Shown in pieces: positions 38,001 to 47,155 of a DNA stretch of 64,000 nucleotides (position 1 is the stretch's first letter; each line of letters opens with the position of its first letter). A model generated the notes under the pieces. The model was not told the DNA's origin. It was given only the letters and a program-made list of their open reading frames with translations, and did no database searches. A program made the position numbers and the translations under genes. The stretch lies in the NCBI GenBank assembly GCA_035344155.1, contig DAORAL010000011.1, positions 61,473 to 125,472 of the forward strand, written 5' to 3'. The DNA is from UBA1845 sp002338715 (GTDB lineage Bacteria; Planctomycetota; Phycisphaerae; UBA1845).

Positions 38001-39510
38001 TTTCGGTGGTGAACGTTTTGAAGGGCTCGTCGACGAACTGGCCGTCTTCGATCGCGCACTCACGCCGGAGGAAATCGCCACCACGTTTGAGCGTGGGATT
38101 GGTGATGGCTTCGCCGATGCCTGCGACAACTGTCCGGATGCCACGAATCCCGACCAGATTGACGGGGACGGAGACGGTGCGGGCGATGCGTGCGACATCT
38201 GTCCACTTGGCGACGATATGTCGGATGCTGATGGTGATGGGATTGCCGATGCCTGCGATGCCTGTCCCGGTGCGGATGATGCCATGGATTCGGACACAGA
38301 CGGTATCCCCGATGCCTGCGACAATTGTCCGAATGAGCCCAACATTTACAACGCGACGCAGGATGCGTACTACCCGACGATCCAAGCGGCGATTGACGCA
38401 TCTGCCCCCGGCGACGTCATTGAACTCGGTGCCTGTACGTTCCTCGAGCGCAACATCATGCTTAATAACAAGGACGTTACACTTCGCGGACGGGGTCCAG
38501 ATGCCACTGTGATCGATGCCGAAACTGCCGCTCGCATCTTCCAGTTCAGCAACAATACCGTCGTCACGATCGAGAACCTGACGCTTCAAAATGGCTTTGA
38601 TACCGCAAACGGCGGATCGGCGGCGTTTATCTTGCCCGGCTGCGTTGCGAATTTCCGCAATTGCAGGATTGAGGGTAACTCGACAACCGTCACGTATTCG
38701 GTGGGGGCGGTGCTCGCGCAACAGGCAGAGGTGCACTTCGAGGCTTGCGAGTTCCGAAACAATTCAACGATAAGTGGCGGCTTCGCTTCGGACGTTGGTG
38801 TGCAATACACGGAGGCGACCTTTGTGAACTGTCTTTTCGAGGGAAACGGCGAGAATGCGTACCTGAGGATATTCGTCCTTGATACGTCCAACGTGCCGCC
38901 CGTTCAGATCACCAACTGCACGTTCGCGGACTTCGGCGGGCCGGCAGTCATCGGTGCGGCTGAGGCGACGACATTGGTCGAGATCAACAACTCTGTTTTC
39001 GACGCGAGCACAGATGCGTTGGTGGTCGATAATGGCGCGACAATCACAACTTCGCGCTGCTTGTTCTCTGGCGCGACCGGCGACAACATCGACGGCACGC
39101 CAGCGTTTGTCGATGCGGCGAACGGAGACTATCGATTGGCGGCTGGCTCATTGGGCATTGATGCAGCCGACTACGATGCATACGTTGCGGCTGGCGGTGC
39201 TGAAGAGGATTTGAATGGCGGTCCGCGTACGCACGATGACACCGGCATCGCCGACACGGGCGCCGGCTCTCTAACTTACTTGGACATGGGCGCGTATGAA
39301 TTCCAGGGAGCGACGTCCTGCGGTACTGGCGGAGATTTTGGGAACAACGGTGACGTGGATCTTGCCGACTATGCGCGTTTCGCGGATTGCGTGAGTGGTC
39401 CATCGGGTGGGCAGGGTCCAAACTGCGGCTGCTTTGATTTGGACAGTGACGGCGACATCGACGCGCGAGACTTCGCCGAATTCCAATTGAGCTTCACCGG
39501 ATCAAGGTAG
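35062..39510 (+). CDS. Secreted protein with P-domain-like pair, two beta-helices, LamG and dockerin-like end
   Basis: The start at ATG 35062 gives 1482 residues; an ATG at 35035 adds nine, and AGGAG lies 13-17 bases before 35062. The signal peptide ends around STVQA-EV. Two tandem ~140-residue beta domains follow, each with FASDLIIG and DPSGNAIEIGPAA and each resembling proprotein-convertase P domains. Then come TSP3-like Asp repeats, a right-handed beta-helix (opening AYYPTIQAAVDAAASGD), a LamG-like domain (VAAWHFDEAAGTTAIDVVGG, WTHLAAVWDG), more TSP3-like repeats and a second beta-helix (AYYPTIQAAIDASAPGD). The C-terminal double EF-hand domain has CGCFDLDSDGD and ends SFTGSR. The repeated domains show two internal duplications. 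The likely role is calcium-dependent surface adhesion or glycan contact. Confidence 0.9.
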   Translation: MNTQKMKPILGCRKFVICAVLFAGGLSGASTVQAEVFKSVNFVGNSSVIEEVSFEAGGSLSNITINVDFNNQGNFVFASDLIIGVVDPSGNAIEIGPAAVDSGTLDGYTGLTFTKAANFPASWRSDSNGAYAHGPVNLASFGLGGAGTWRLVMTSGFSQTARWNLSVSLGGIEATTSEEIPQNVSFAGNSGDIEDFAFLANGNLSSVAIGVAYNNLGNFAFASDLIIGIIDPSGNAIEIGPAAGDPGTLDGYSGLTFSNAGNFPNSWRTDGNGNYAHGPVNVASFGLSGVGVWRLVITSGFSNDASWDITITLGGIDTLADSDGDGVYDSADNCPSVSNPSQTDSDNDGFGDACDLCAGFDDSADADGDSIADGCDNCPDDANADQIDADTDGFGDACDVCAGGDDNVDSDGDSVPDDCDRCPDSDDTIDTDGDGIPDGCDTCPNEPNVYNVNKGAYYPTIQAAVDAAASGDLIELGACTFYERGIVLDHKDITLRGQGPGATFIDGDDVAGTVLQFRNEDGSVVEGLTIRNARASGGLGGAASIIRAGTNVEFRDCGFENNRSNGNLIGAVHNEGRAWFVNCEFRNNQASSASGIAAMGTYGQGSATLINCLFAGHQDGKNVVVFAVNQGAAGSEIVNCTFAEYNGSTFVTPAFLRADNSGTTVQLYNTVFDDSAIVATTGSATVTWWRCLYPGAIGNNIDGVPTFVDATGGDYRLAAGSLGVDAAYFDAYVATIGGPIDLNGDPRTYDDPNTVDTGSGALTYLDMGAYEQQEIADYDSDGIDNDFDNCPYNYNPDQLDSDGPDPALSPVAAWHFDEAAGTTAIDVVGGHNATLNSTDWNAVGYRGAAMEFPVGGSSMSVPASTEFDITDHLTISLWINPSAFPGNVNRLLTRSNGDYVFRLVGQNPHFYVKKDGAFTFARANVAINANEWTHLAAVWDGLGDGVLRIYVNGEEASSYVSQGTVFAPLDASGGGVSLGTFGGERFEGLVDELAVFDRALTPEEIATTFERGIGDGFADACDNCPDATNPDQIDGDGDGAGDACDICPLGDDMSDADGDGIADACDACPGADDAMDSDTDGIPDACDNCPNEPNIYNATQDAYYPTIQAAIDASAPGDVIELGACTFLERNIMLNNKDVTLRGRGPDATVIDAETAARIFQFSNNTVVTIENLTLQNGFDTANGGSAAFILPGCVANFRNCRIEGNSTTVTYSVGAVLAQQAEVHFEACEFRNNSTISGGFASDVGVQYTEATFVNCLFEGNGENAYLRIFVLDTSNVPPVQITNCTFADFGGPAVIGAAEATTLVEINNSVFDASTDALVVDNGATITTSRCLFSGATGDNIDGTPAFVDAANGDYRLAAGSLGIDAADYDAYVAAGGAEEDLNGGPRTHDDTGIADTGAGSLTYLDMGAYEFQGATSCGTGGDFGNNGDVDLADYARFADCVSGPSGGQGPNCGCFDLDSDGDIDARDFAEFQLSFTGSR

Positions 39511-39546
39511 GCGAATCGAACCGAGTTGTTCAAGCATTTTAATCGA

Positions 39547-39584
39547 AACCAGGCTCGCGGACTTAATTGTTCGCGAGCCTGGTT
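39547..39584 (+). terminator. Perfect 13-base-pair stem-loop after the 1482-residue protein gene
   Basis: AACCAGGCTCGCG (39547-39559) and CGCGAGCCTGGTT (39572-39584) are exact reverse complements around a 12-base AT-rich loop, 37 bases after the stop codon. There is no long T-run, so it may act as a hairpin that ends or stabilises transcripts. Confidence 0.65.
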
Positions 39585-39839
39585 CACAGAGTCCCGATCA
39601 ATATCGGCGCGCCGACGATTTCAAAAAGCAACGTGACAACAGCCGTTGAACAATGAAAGCAGGCGTCCGTGATATCGCCCATCTGAGCACAGTGCCACCG
39701 GCGTATTCCAAAACTCTTGAATCATGACCGAAGTCAATTAAACGAGAAGTCTACTTTCTGGATCATTGTTCGATGGGCCTGTGCAGTCATATTCAATAAC
39801 ACGATCCGAACTTTGAACCGGAAAGGGTTCTAAAACAGC

Positions 39840-39885
39840 AAAGCAGGCGGCGTTCAGCACGTTGGTACTGACCGCCGCCCGCTTT
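39840..39885 (-). terminator. Terminator-like hairpin after the 2311-residue protein gene
   Basis: On the minus strand the stem is formed by AAAGC, GGCGGCG and TCAG paired with CTGA, CGCCGCC and GCTTT, with three single mismatches and a 10-base loop. It is followed by TGCTGTTTTAG. It lies about 30 bases past the stop of the minus-strand gene, which suits intrinsic termination. Confidence 0.6.
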
Positions 39886-39917
39886 CTGTTGGATCACTTG
39901 CGGATTCATCCGCTTGT

Positions 39918-42900
39918 TTATTGTCCGCTGAATTCCATCTGAAACTCGGCGAAGTCTGCGAGGTCGTTGTCGCCATCGCTGTCGAAGTCGAAGCATTCGC
40001 AGCCGGCGCCCAGGCCATCGCCCGGTCCGGTCAAGCAGGCGCTGACATTGGGGTAGTCGTCGAGATTTACGACGCCGTCTCCATTGGCATCACCACTTCC
40101 CGCACCGCCCGCACATGCATCGCAGCCGTCCGGCGTACCATCGTTGTCGGCGTCGGCATTGTCGTCGGAGCCAGGGCAGACATCGGCGGAATTGCAGACA
40201 CCATCACCGTCGTCGTCACCATCGCCGGAGCACGCGGCATACTCGTCAGCCCCCATATCAACTTGGCCGTTGACGATCCGGTCGTCGCCTTCAAGGTCGA
40301 ACGTCAAGCCGTTGCTGTTGGCGGCTGCGTTGTCGCCTTGATCGATCGCCGGGCTGTTGAAAGCGAGGTGATAATCGCCATCGGTGGTCGGTGCCAGGGA
40401 AGCGTCAACGGGTGCGACGAATACCGAATCGGTATCGCTCAAGGTCAGGTTGCCGCCATTGTCGTTAACCGTACCGGAGCCAGTGATGCCTGCGATGCCG
40501 CCTTCGATGCCGCTGAAGCTCACGTCCAACGTGCCATCAATTTGCAACTGCGGATCAGGCGAAACCGCATTACCCCAGATGAGGCTATTGATCACGGTGT
40601 TTTGCCCGCTGCCGCTCAAGCAACCGTTCGCACCGTTGTTGCCTGCCAATGTGCTGTTGAGAAGTGTGAGTGTACCGCTATTCGTGATGGCGCTGGTGCC
40701 TTGGTTGCCTGAGATGATCGTGTTTGCAATGGAGTATTGACCTGAGCCAAAATAGACCGCACTCCCGTCGGACTGGGATGTATTACCCGCGATGACGGAG
40801 TTGCGAATGGTCATTTGTCCGGAGCCCATGAGAATGGCCCCACCGTCGCCGGCTTGGTTCCCGGTTAAGACGACTTTATCAAGTGCTGCCGATGTATTGT
40901 CGTGACGAATCAGGATTGCACCACCGTGGGCGAGTCCGTTGTTATTCGTCAAAGCGCAGTTGTTCAGAATAAGGTCGCCGTTGGCGACAAGCACAGCCGC
41001 ACCGCCACGGTAGAAGTTGGGGACGGACGCATCAAGAAGGCCGTTGCGCAGCGTTGCGTCGTTGATGGTCAGGCTTCCTCCGGATAGGGTTCTGCGTACC
41101 CGGAAGATGCGGAACGACGGAGCATTGATGTCCCGCTCGATGAAGTGGTTCTGGCCTTCGATGACGATCGGGCTGATCACGCTGGGCAATCCGTTGGAAC
41201 CCTGGTCGGAGTCGTTGTTGTTAACCGCCGTGAGTGTGATGTCAGCATCGAGATAGATGGTGCTGGAATCCGCGTCGAAGTTGGCACAGTGCATCGCGTC
41301 GATCAACTCTTGCGCGGTGGTCACTGTTGCGGGGAACGTCGGGCACACTTCGCATCCATCCGGAATGCCGTCACCGTCAACATCCTCGGCGTCGTCAAAG
41401 CCCTCGCAAATATCGCAATCGTTGGGCACACCATCGCTGTCCGAATCCATGTTGTCATCCGAACCCGGGCAGATATCGACAGAATTGCAGACACCGTCGC
41501 CGTCATCGTCGCCATCTCCGGGGCAAAATATATACTCGTCAGCCCCCATATCGACTTGACCATTGAGTATGCGGTCATCGCCTTCGAAGTCGACCGTCAA
41601 GCCGTTGCTGTTGGCGGCTGCGTTATCGCCTTGATCAATCGCCGGGCTACCTGCTGCGAGGTGATAATCGCCGTCAGTAGTAGGCGCCAGGGAGGCGTCA
41701 ACCGGTGCGACGAAGACCGAATCGGTATTGCTCAGGGTCAGGTTGCCGCCATTGTCATTGACCGTACCGGAACCAGTGATGCCGGCAAGGCCGCCCTCAA
41801 TGCCGCTGTAGCTCACATCCAATGTGCCATCGACTAGCATTTGAAGTTCAGTCGAATCTGCATTGCCCCAGAGAACGCTGTTGATCACGATGCTGTGCCC
41901 GTTGGCGCTGGTGCGCAAGCCACCTCCAGGGCCCAGGTTGCCGGCCAACGTACTGTTAACCAGTGTGAGCGTACCCTTATTCATGATGCCTCCTCCGCCA
42001 TCACCAGTGCCACCTCGATTACCCGAAATGATGGTGTTTGCGATGGTGCATACAGCTGAGCTAGCTCTGATCACGATCCCACCACCCTCGATATTGGAAC
42101 TGTTGCCGGTGATGATTGAGTTGCGAACGGTCAGATGTCCAGATCTCAAGTAAATTGCACCACCGAAGCCGCCGTTATTAGCCTTATTTCTCGCCATGTA
42201 GACTTTGTCGAGCGTTGCTGTAGCGGCCGCGTTGAGCATCAGGATAGCGCCTCCGAAGCCAAAGCCGTTGTTGTCCGTTAGTGAGCAATTGTTCATGGTC
42301 AGTTCGGCGCCATTCAACAGCACGGCGGCGCCACCGCGAAAAATACTCGCGGCGGACGCATCAATAAGTCCGTTGCGCAGCGTCGTGTCGTGAACGGTCA
42401 AGTTTCCCTGCGATGGTGTGTTGCTTACCCTGAAGATGCGGAACAACGGTGCATTGGCATCTCTTTCGATAAAGTGATTCTGGCCCTCAATGACGATCGG
42501 GCTGATCACGCTGGGCAATCCGTTGGTGCCCTGGTCGGAGTCGCTGTTGTTGACCGCCGTTAGCGTAATGTCAGCGTCGAGATAAATCGTGCTGGAATCC
42601 GGGTCGAAGTTGGCGCAGTGCATCGCATCGATCAACTCTTGCGCGGTGGTCACAGTTGCGGGGAACGTCGGGCACACTTCGCATCCATCCGGAATGCCGT
42701 CACCGTCAACATCATCTGCGTCGTTGAAGCCTTCGCAGGCGTCGGAGGCGTTGCAGACGCCGTCACCGTCATCGTCACCATCGCCGTGGCACGACGTATA
42801 CTCGTCGGCTCCCATATCGACCTGACCATTGAGAATGCGGTCGTCGCCGTCGATGTCGAGCGTCAAGCCGGCGTTGTTGGCGGCTGCGTTATCGCCTTGA

Positions 42901-45900
42901 TCGATTGCAGGGCTTCCCGGTGCGAGGTGGTAGTCGCCGTCGGTGGTCGGTGCCAGGGAAGCGTCAACCGGTGCGGCGAAAACCGAGTCCGTATCGCTCA
43001 GAGTAAGATTGCCGCCATTATCGTTGACCGTACCGGAACCAGTGATGCCAGCGATGCCGCCCTCAATGCCGCTGTAGCTCACATCCAATGTGCCATCGAT
43101 TTGCATTTGGAGTTCCGTGGAACTCACATTGCCCCAGAAAAGGCTGTTGACCACGGTGCTATGTCCGCTGCTGCTCGTGCTCAAGCCACCTAGCAAGCCT
43201 CGGTTGCCGGCCAACGTACTGTTGACCAGTGTGAGCGTACCGCTATTCGAAATGCCGCCGCTGCCACTTGCGCCACCTCGATTACCCGAGATGATCGTGT
43301 TTGCAATGGTGCACTGGGCTGAACTAGAAGCGATCACGATCCCACCAGCGTTAATATTGGCGCCGTTACCGGTGATGATTGAGTTGCGAACGGTCAGATG
43401 TCCATCCCCCATGTGAATTGCTCCACCGTAGCCGCCATTATTCGCGCTATTTCCCGCCATGACGACTTTGTCGAGCGTTGCTGTAGCGGTCGGGCGGCGT
43501 ATCAAGATGGCGCCTCCTTGAACAAAGCCATTGTTGTCCAATAAGGAGCAGTTGTTCATGGTCAGTTCGGCGGCATTCAATAGCACGGCGGCGCCGCCGC
43601 GAGCAAAAAGCGTGACGGACCCATCAAGAAGTCCGTTGCGCAATGTCGTGTCGTGAACGGCCAAGCTCCCCTGAGATGGTACGTCGGTTACCCTGAAGAT
43701 GCGGAAAAACGGTGCGTTGACATCTCGTTCGATAACATGATTCTGACCTTCGATGACGATCGGGCTGATCACGCTGGGCAAACCGTTGGAGCCCTGATCG
43801 AAGTCACTGTTGTTAACCGCCGTTAGCGTGATGTCAGCGTCGAGATAAATCGTGCTGGAATCCGGGTTGAAGTTGGCGCAGTGAATTGCGTCGATGAGTT
43901 CCTGCGCGGTGCTTACGGTTGCGGGGAACGTCGGGCACACTTCGCAGCCGTCCGGCGTACCGTCACCGTCAACATCGTCAGCGTCGTCAAATCCTTCGCA
44001 ACTATCGCAATCATCGGGCACGCCATCGCTGTCCGAGTCAACGTTGTCATCCGAACCCGGGCAGATATCGTCAGCGTCGCAAACGCCATCGTTGTCCGCG
44101 TCGTCACAACGGCTGACCGTGACCGTGCCAGCGACGTAGTCGTAGTCGACCGACCATGCTGAGCCAGTTGGTCCTACGACCGCATCGAACGAACCGGTGA
44201 GCGTCCCCGCAGTAAGCACCACAAAGCTTGCCCCGATTGTAGGTAGTCCGTTCAGAGAAACGATCTCAAGCGTACCAGCCAGCTCGGCCGTTTCGGTGAC
44301 GAACAACCCATCATGCTGGTCCATGTCGAACTCGATCTCCAACGTCGAGCCCGTTTCGAATGTCGCGTTCTGCAGCGTCATGTCACCGATGGATGTGCCC
44401 GGTGCAACCGTTCCGCCGGATGCGACCGTCGTTGTGCCGTTGGCCGACCCGTTACCGGCAAGCGTACCGCCATTCGCCACGGCGATGCCGCCGCTACCGG
44501 TGGCTGATCCAGCTGTGTTACCCAACACCAGTTTGCCGCCTTCGATCACCGTACCGCCTGAGTAGGTGTTGGCGTTGGAAAGGGTGAAGCTGCCCGTTCC
44601 CGTTTTGGTGATGCTGCCGGGACCGTTGAACGAATCGTTGATCAGCCCGTCAAAAGTCGACGAGCCATTCTGAGTACCGACCGTCAGAGCGGACTCGCCG
44701 GCTGGGTCGCTGATTTCGACTGTCCCGCTCGAACTACCGACACCGATCAGCTTGTTTGTACGCACCGTTGCATCGTCGATGCTCAGCCGGCAGAGGCTTG
44801 AATTGGTCTTCAAGTAATCGCTGATGCTCACCTCGGCAGAGTCAGCGATACCGGCAATGCCGAATCCGTTGCCGCCATCAAGGCCCAGATTCAAGCGGCT
44901 GGCGCTGAGGGTTGTGCCCAGACCGCGTGCGCCGATGAATGCAGCATCGCCACCAAAACGGCCCACCACTATCTCCGTAGCTGTCACGGTCGATTCCGGC
45001 GTAATGTCAAGGGTAGAGGAAGTGGAGTGCTCCAAGGAGATAATATCCCCGTCCAAGGTACCGCCATCAACAACGACCAGCCCGCCGACGTATAGCCAAG
45101 GCGCGGGCGCAAAAGTGGCGTCTTCGACGACATAGAGTTGGCCGGAGGCTTGGACCTCGTTGTAACCGGTCGGCGCGAAACTGCCGCCGCCCGCGATGCT
45201 AAGTTTACCGCTCTCAACCAACACGGTTCCCGAGAAGACGCTGTCGCCGGTGAATTCCTGCGTGTTGGAGCCGGTCTTGATCAGGGACGGATTTTGCAGG
45301 TTGGTTGAACTGGCTGTCAGAGTGCCGGAATAACTCGCGTCCTCACCGTCCGATCCGAGCGTGTAGTGATCGTTGCCCAAGTCCAGCGTCGTCGATCCGC
45401 GCAGACCGCCGATGTGCGGATCAAACCCGTTGATATTCAATCCGCCCGTGACATTCGATCGCAAAATGGTGTTCTGCAATGTGTCTGCTGTTCCCAAGAC
45501 GATCGTGCCTTCATCGATGATCGCTTCACCGGTGAGTGTGCTTGCCCCGGATAGCGTGAGTGCACCGGTCCCGACTTTCTTGAAGCTGCCGGTTCCCGTG
45601 AACTTGCCTGCGAACGTCGATGAAACATTCAGCGAACCGTTCTTTCCGATGATCAAACCGGGGGCGCCAAGGTCGGTATTCGAGAGAGCGACCTCTCCGC
45701 TACCGACGCTGGTGATGCGTCCCGCGTAAAGTTCCGCATCCTCGATTGAGAGCTTGCCGCCCGAAATGTTGACCGTTCCGCCGTTGGCATTCGAAGAAGT
45801 GGCCGTGACTTCAGCGCCGTCTTCAATCGACAACTCACCGCCGTTGATGTCGATGGCCCCGGACAAATCGGGACTGACGAATTGAAACGTCCCCGTGGCG

Positions 45901-46853
45901 AGGCTGGCCAACCCGCTGTCTACTTGAAAGACCCCCAGGTTGCTGATGCTCCCGGTAAACTCCTGCGGATATCGATCCGCTGTCGCGCAGATGATCTGTC
46001 CGATGCCGTCGGAAGTGAGAGCGCCCGAATAAGTCGAGAGTTCACTATCAAACCCGTCGAGCGTGAGCACCGTGCTGCCCAATGCGAGCGCGTTCGCGCC
46101 ACTGAGCCCACCAAAGGTCGGGTTAAAACCGTTGAAATCAATCGGATCATCGTACGCCAGTGCAACCTTCGCATTCTGCAATGCGAGTGCATCGCCGAGC
46201 TCGGTTGTTCCGATCTCCATCCTAAAAACGCCGTTGTAAGTATTGGCGGCATTCAGCAGGATTGTCACCTCGGTCACCTCGGGATGGGCATTGACCGTGA
46301 TGTTGCCGCTACCCTCCATGACGGCGTCCATGCGCACGCCTCCCTTTTCCTGAATGTGCCAATCTTGGGTGCCGAGTTGCCGATAAGTGAGGGATGGACC
46401 GAATTTGATGACCTGCTTGTCAGCGTGTATCCTGCCCCAATTGCCAAGCGTACCATCCCGGAAGTGGTACTGGTCACCGCCATAAACATGGATGGATTCG
46501 ACCTCCCGAGTATTGCCTTGCAGGTCGACATCCTTGCCGAACCCGGCATCGCCGTAAAAAGTCGTTTGGTGATTGGAGGCGTTTGGAATATCGCCGGCGC
46601 CGGGGAATTGAATCCAGTTCGACGATTGACCCCAGTTGTCGTTGGTCTGCGGGTTCCACTGAAAGGTGATGGAGTCGCCAGCATGCACCGGAATTGTGCC
46701 GATGGTGAACATCGCAACGATGCATGCTAGCATCGCGCGACCGCGAAGCCGCGTATTTGCAATAGCCCCGCTTAACAGGCCAACGTTGACATCAAAGCCC
46801 GATGTCTTCATCGCCGCCTCGACTCCGTTTCCAATTCGACTCTTTCCAGTCAT
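39918..46853 (-). CDS. Giant secreted autotransporter-type beta-strand repeat protein with triplicated beta-helix module
   Basis: This 2311-residue protein starts at ATG 46853, preceded by GAGGAG. A long N-region leads to a signal peptide near 40-58 (MLACIVAMFTIGTIPVHAGD). The opening W-rich module (FQWNPQTNDNWGQSSNW) is followed by autotransporter-associated beta-strand repeats to about 880 (LIKTGSNTQEFTG, ITKTGTGSFTLSNANTYSGG). TSP3-like Asp repeats come next. Three tandem ~420-440-residue right-handed beta-helix modules begin at about 976, 1397 and 1840, each with CPTFPATV, AQELIDA, AIDQGDNAA and NGQVDMGADEY. The C-terminal domain has LTGPGDGLGAGCECFDFD and ends EFSGQ. No outer-membrane beta-barrel is visible, so it is not a classical autotransporter. 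It is divergent from sigma gene 2. Confidence 0.9.
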   Translation of the reverse strand: MTGKSRIGNGVEAAMKTSGFDVNVGLLSGAIANTRLRGRAMLACIVAMFTIGTIPVHAGDSITFQWNPQTNDNWGQSSNWIQFPGAGDIPNASNHQTTFYGDAGFGKDVDLQGNTREVESIHVYGGDQYHFRDGTLGNWGRIHADKQVIKFGPSLTYRQLGTQDWHIQEKGGVRMDAVMEGSGNITVNAHPEVTEVTILLNAANTYNGVFRMEIGTTELGDALALQNAKVALAYDDPIDFNGFNPTFGGLSGANALALGSTVLTLDGFDSELSTYSGALTSDGIGQIICATADRYPQEFTGSISNLGVFQVDSGLASLATGTFQFVSPDLSGAIDINGGELSIEDGAEVTATSSNANGGTVNISGGKLSIEDAELYAGRITSVGSGEVALSNTDLGAPGLIIGKNGSLNVSSTFAGKFTGTGSFKKVGTGALTLSGASTLTGEAIIDEGTIVLGTADTLQNTILRSNVTGGLNINGFDPHIGGLRGSTTLDLGNDHYTLGSDGEDASYSGTLTASSTNLQNPSLIKTGSNTQEFTGDSVFSGTVLVESGKLSIAGGGSFAPTGYNEVQASGQLYVVEDATFAPAPWLYVGGLVVVDGGTLDGDIISLEHSTSSTLDITPESTVTATEIVVGRFGGDAAFIGARGLGTTLSASRLNLGLDGGNGFGIAGIADSAEVSISDYLKTNSSLCRLSIDDATVRTNKLIGVGSSSGTVEISDPAGESALTVGTQNGSSTFDGLINDSFNGPGSITKTGTGSFTLSNANTYSGGTVIEGGKLVLGNTAGSATGSGGIAVANGGTLAGNGSANGTTTVASGGTVAPGTSIGDMTLQNATFETGSTLEIEFDMDQHDGLFVTETAELAGTLEIVSLNGLPTIGASFVVLTAGTLTGSFDAVVGPTGSAWSVDYDYVAGTVTVSRCDDADNDGVCDADDICPGSDDNVDSDSDGVPDDCDSCEGFDDADDVDGDGTPDGCEVCPTFPATVSTAQELIDAIHCANFNPDSSTIYLDADITLTAVNNSDFDQGSNGLPSVISPIVIEGQNHVIERDVNAPFFRIFRVTDVPSQGSLAVHDTTLRNGLLDGSVTLFARGGAAVLLNAAELTMNNCSLLDNNGFVQGGAILIRRPTATATLDKVVMAGNSANNGGYGGAIHMGDGHLTVRNSIITGNGANINAGGIVIASSSAQCTIANTIISGNRGGASGSGGISNSGTLTLVNSTLAGNRGLLGGLSTSSSGHSTVVNSLFWGNVSSTELQMQIDGTLDVSYSGIEGGIAGITGSGTVNDNGGNLTLSDTDSVFAAPVDASLAPTTDGDYHLAPGSPAIDQGDNAAANNAGLTLDIDGDDRILNGQVDMGADEYTSCHGDGDDDGDGVCNASDACEGFNDADDVDGDGIPDGCEVCPTFPATVTTAQELIDAMHCANFDPDSSTIYLDADITLTAVNNSDSDQGTNGLPSVISPIVIEGQNHFIERDANAPLFRIFRVSNTPSQGNLTVHDTTLRNGLIDASAASIFRGGAAVLLNGAELTMNNCSLTDNNGFGFGGAILMLNAAATATLDKVYMARNKANNGGFGGAIYLRSGHLTVRNSIITGNSSNIEGGGIVIRASSAVCTIANTIISGNRGGTGDGGGGIMNKGTLTLVNSTLAGNLGPGGGLRTSANGHSIVINSVLWGNADSTELQMLVDGTLDVSYSGIEGGLAGITGSGTVNDNGGNLTLSNTDSVFVAPVDASLAPTTDGDYHLAAGSPAIDQGDNAAANSNGLTVDFEGDDRILNGQVDMGADEYIFCPGDGDDDGDGVCNSVDICPGSDDNMDSDSDGVPNDCDICEGFDDAEDVDGDGIPDGCEVCPTFPATVTTAQELIDAMHCANFDADSSTIYLDADITLTAVNNNDSDQGSNGLPSVISPIVIEGQNHFIERDINAPSFRIFRVRRTLSGGSLTINDATLRNGLLDASVPNFYRGGAAVLVANGDLILNNCALTNNNGLAHGGAILIRHDNTSAALDKVVLTGNQAGDGGAILMGSGQMTIRNSVIAGNTSQSDGSAVYFGSGQYSIANTIISGNQGTSAITNSGTLTLLNSTLAGNNGANGCLSGSGQNTVINSLIWGNAVSPDPQLQIDGTLDVSFSGIEGGIAGITGSGTVNDNGGNLTLSDTDSVFVAPVDASLAPTTDGDYHLAFNSPAIDQGDNAAANSNGLTFDLEGDDRIVNGQVDMGADEYAACSGDGDDDGDGVCNSADVCPGSDDNADADNDGTPDGCDACAGGAGSGDANGDGVVNLDDYPNVSACLTGPGDGLGAGCECFDFDSDGDNDLADFAEFQMEFSGQ
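40080..43950 (-). repeat. Three tandem coding repeats of about 1.26-1.33 kb
   Basis: The sequence GAACGTCGGGCACACTTCGC recurs at 43926, 42663 and 41334, giving spacings of 1263 and 1329 bases (421 and 443 codons). Long stretches of the units are nearly identical at the DNA level, pointing to recent unequal recombination. Unit spacing differs by 22 codons because one junction carries an extra Asp-rich TSP3-like segment. Confidence 0.85.
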
Positions 46854-47155
46854 TACGCAGCTCCTCAGTGTCGCCTCAAGCCAACCAGCTCAAGCAAGTA
46901 CGATGTCCGTGAAAATCCATGGCCCAGGTCGGCGGTTGAGATCGCGGAGCCATCCGCGAATGCAAACTCCAACCAATGTTGCGATTGAGGGAGTTTCCCG
47001 ACTTACCGGACCCGGGCTGTCGGGGACGCCAACCCGCCTCACCCCTTAACACCCCAAAACCCGCGCAGGGCGGAACCGGAAATCTCAGAATTTCTTAACG
47101 GATCGGACAAATCCTCGTTTTTGGATTGCCAAGGGCGGTTCGATATAATCAAACC
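46854..47155. promoter_or_regulatory. Divergent control region between secreted protein and sigma gene 2
   Basis: These 302 bases separate the 2311-residue protein gene (minus) from sigma gene 2 (plus). They hold the sigma promoter at 47121-47149 and, on the minus strand, GTTAAGGGGTGAGGC (47036-47050), a variant of the 17-base element found before the other two secreted-protein genes. No ORF here is credible. Confidence 0.5.
47121..47149 (+). promoter_or_regulatory. Promoter of sigma gene 2 (leaderless architecture)
   Basis: TTGGAT (-35, 47121-47126), a 17-base spacer and a consensus TATAAT (-10, 47144-47149) lie six bases before GTG 47156. This position rules out the upstream TTG at 47126 as start and predicts a leaderless mRNA beginning at the GTG. 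Confidence 0.7.

Larger units (their letters stand above)
39511..39917. other. Convergent intergenic region with two hairpins
   Basis: These 407 bases lie between the ends of two convergent secreted-protein genes. They contain two strong stem-loops listed separately and no credible ORF. Confidence 0.6.

Noticed and set aside
40080..43950. Regularly spaced DNA repeats suggestive of CRISPR or satellite DNA
   Set aside because: Units are over 1.2 kb, keep one reading frame and encode beta-helix domains; no short direct repeats with unique spacers occur.
45882..46730. 282-codon plus-strand frame
   Set aside because: It is antisense to the beta-strand repeat region of the 2311-residue protein, with no signal or domain.
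39918..46853. Classical type V autotransporter assignment for the beta-repeat proteins
   Set aside because: None of them has a C-terminal outer-membrane beta-barrel; they end in the double EF-hand domain.
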